Shown: positions 63,714 to 64,000 of the stretch, in pieces
Layout of the letters: each line of letters begins with the position of its first letter
Position numbering within the stretch: the first letter of the stretch is position 1
Source of the DNA: Alteromonas sp. KC3
Lineage (GTDB): Bacteria > Pseudomonadota > Gammaproteobacteria > Enterobacterales > Alteromonadaceae
NCBI RefSeq assembly: GCF_016756315.1
Contig: NZ_AP024235.1
Span: forward strand, 4,030,001 to 4,094,000
Direction: 5' to 3'
Length of the DNA stretch: 64,000 nt
Program-made: the position numbers and the translations under genes
The notes under the pieces: model-generated
Databases searched by the model: none
What the model saw: the letters and a program-made list of their open reading frames with translations, nothing else
Told to the model about the DNA's origin: nothing

Positions 63714-64000
63714 TTAGCCTTTTTCTACCTGACCAAACTCTAGGTCTACTGGTGTAGAGCGACCGAAAATAAGTACCGACACTTTTACGCGGCTTTTTTC
63801 GTAATCCACTTCTTCCACCACACCGTTGAAGTCTGCAAACGGGCCGTCGATAACGCGAATAACTTCGCCTGGCTCGAACAGTGTTTTTGGTCTTGGCTTA
63901 TCAACGTTCTCTTCAAGTCGATTCAAGATAGCGTCAGCTTCTTTCTGTGTAATTGGCATAGGACGGTCAGACGTACCACCGATAAAGCCAAGTACACGAG
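63714..64000 (-). CDS. nusG: Transcription termination/antitermination factor NusG (partial, N-terminal part off the right edge)
   Basis: C-terminal part of NusG, which binds RNA polymerase and links it to Rho and ribosomal protein S10. The reading frame is open to the window edge: [12 protein letters not shown], then [14 protein letters not shown], and the KOW domain with [19 protein letters not shown], ending FGQVEKG. About 95 codons are visible. It is normally directly followed by rplK; here a terminator and about 3.4 kb separate them. Confidence 0.95.
   Translation of the reverse strand, partial: RVLGFIGGTSDRPMPITQKEADAILNRLEENVDKPRPKTLFEPGEVIRVIDGPFADFNGVVEEVDYEKSRVKVSVLIFGRSTPVDLEFGQVEKG

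Overview
The window looks like chromosomal core DNA of a marine gammaproteobacterium, most likely Alteromonas or a close relative. This is inferred from gene order (sfsA-dksA-gluQ-pcnB-folK-panB-panC-panP), the TtpC-type TonB system, a dedicated-sortase type two-component pair and moderate GC content. I see no transposase, prophage, CRISPR array, rRNA or tRNA gene.

Region 1 (1-16.1 kb) is housekeeping. It starts with a truncated ftsY carrying a long tandem repeat, divergent from rsmD. Then come yjaG and yhgN, a small HTH protein, pepB, sfsA, dksA, gluQ, pcnB (apparently starting at AUU as in E. coli), folK, and a complete pantothenate block: panB, panC and the PLP enzyme panP, which supplies beta-alanine. 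A degenerate EAL-domain gene and a yadG-yadH ABC exporter, coupled to a TrmB-like methyltransferase, follow.

Region 2 (16.3-31.6 kb) is envelope and metal biology: an AhpD-like protein, the pdsO/pdsR/pdsS trio of the proteobacterial dedicated sortase system (no sortase in the window), a Fur-boxed catecholate siderophore receptor with piuC, a secreted cupredoxin coupled to an outer-membrane barrel, an unusual periplasmic TonB-C protein, a CNNM/CBS protein, an SO_0444-type Cu/Zn exporter and a CstA-family carrier.

Region 3 (31.8-40.6 kb) holds two adjacent minus-strand operons, each preceded by a Fur-like box. One is PepSY/DUF2271/DUF4198/flavodoxin-reductase, probably for ferric-siderophore handling or reduction. 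The other is DUF3450-TtpC-ExbB-ExbD-TonB-TPR, an energy-transducing TonB2 system. Together with the receptor at 21 kb they form a coherent iron-uptake set.

Region 4 (40.6-44.6 kb) has a secreted esterase, a TraB/GumN protein, a small three-gene islet (membrane protein, AhpD-like protein, HxlR regulator) and a non-coding stretch with palindromic repeat elements.

Region 5 (44.6-64 kb, minus strand) is the transcription/translation superoperon: nusG (cut by the right edge), rplK-rplA-rplJ-rplL, rpoB-rpoC, rpsL-rpsG-fusA-tuf, with an L10 leader, terminators and attenuator hairpins. The usual nusG-rplK junction is split by about 3 kb containing a large secreted beta-propeller lipoprotein and a tiny membrane ORF.
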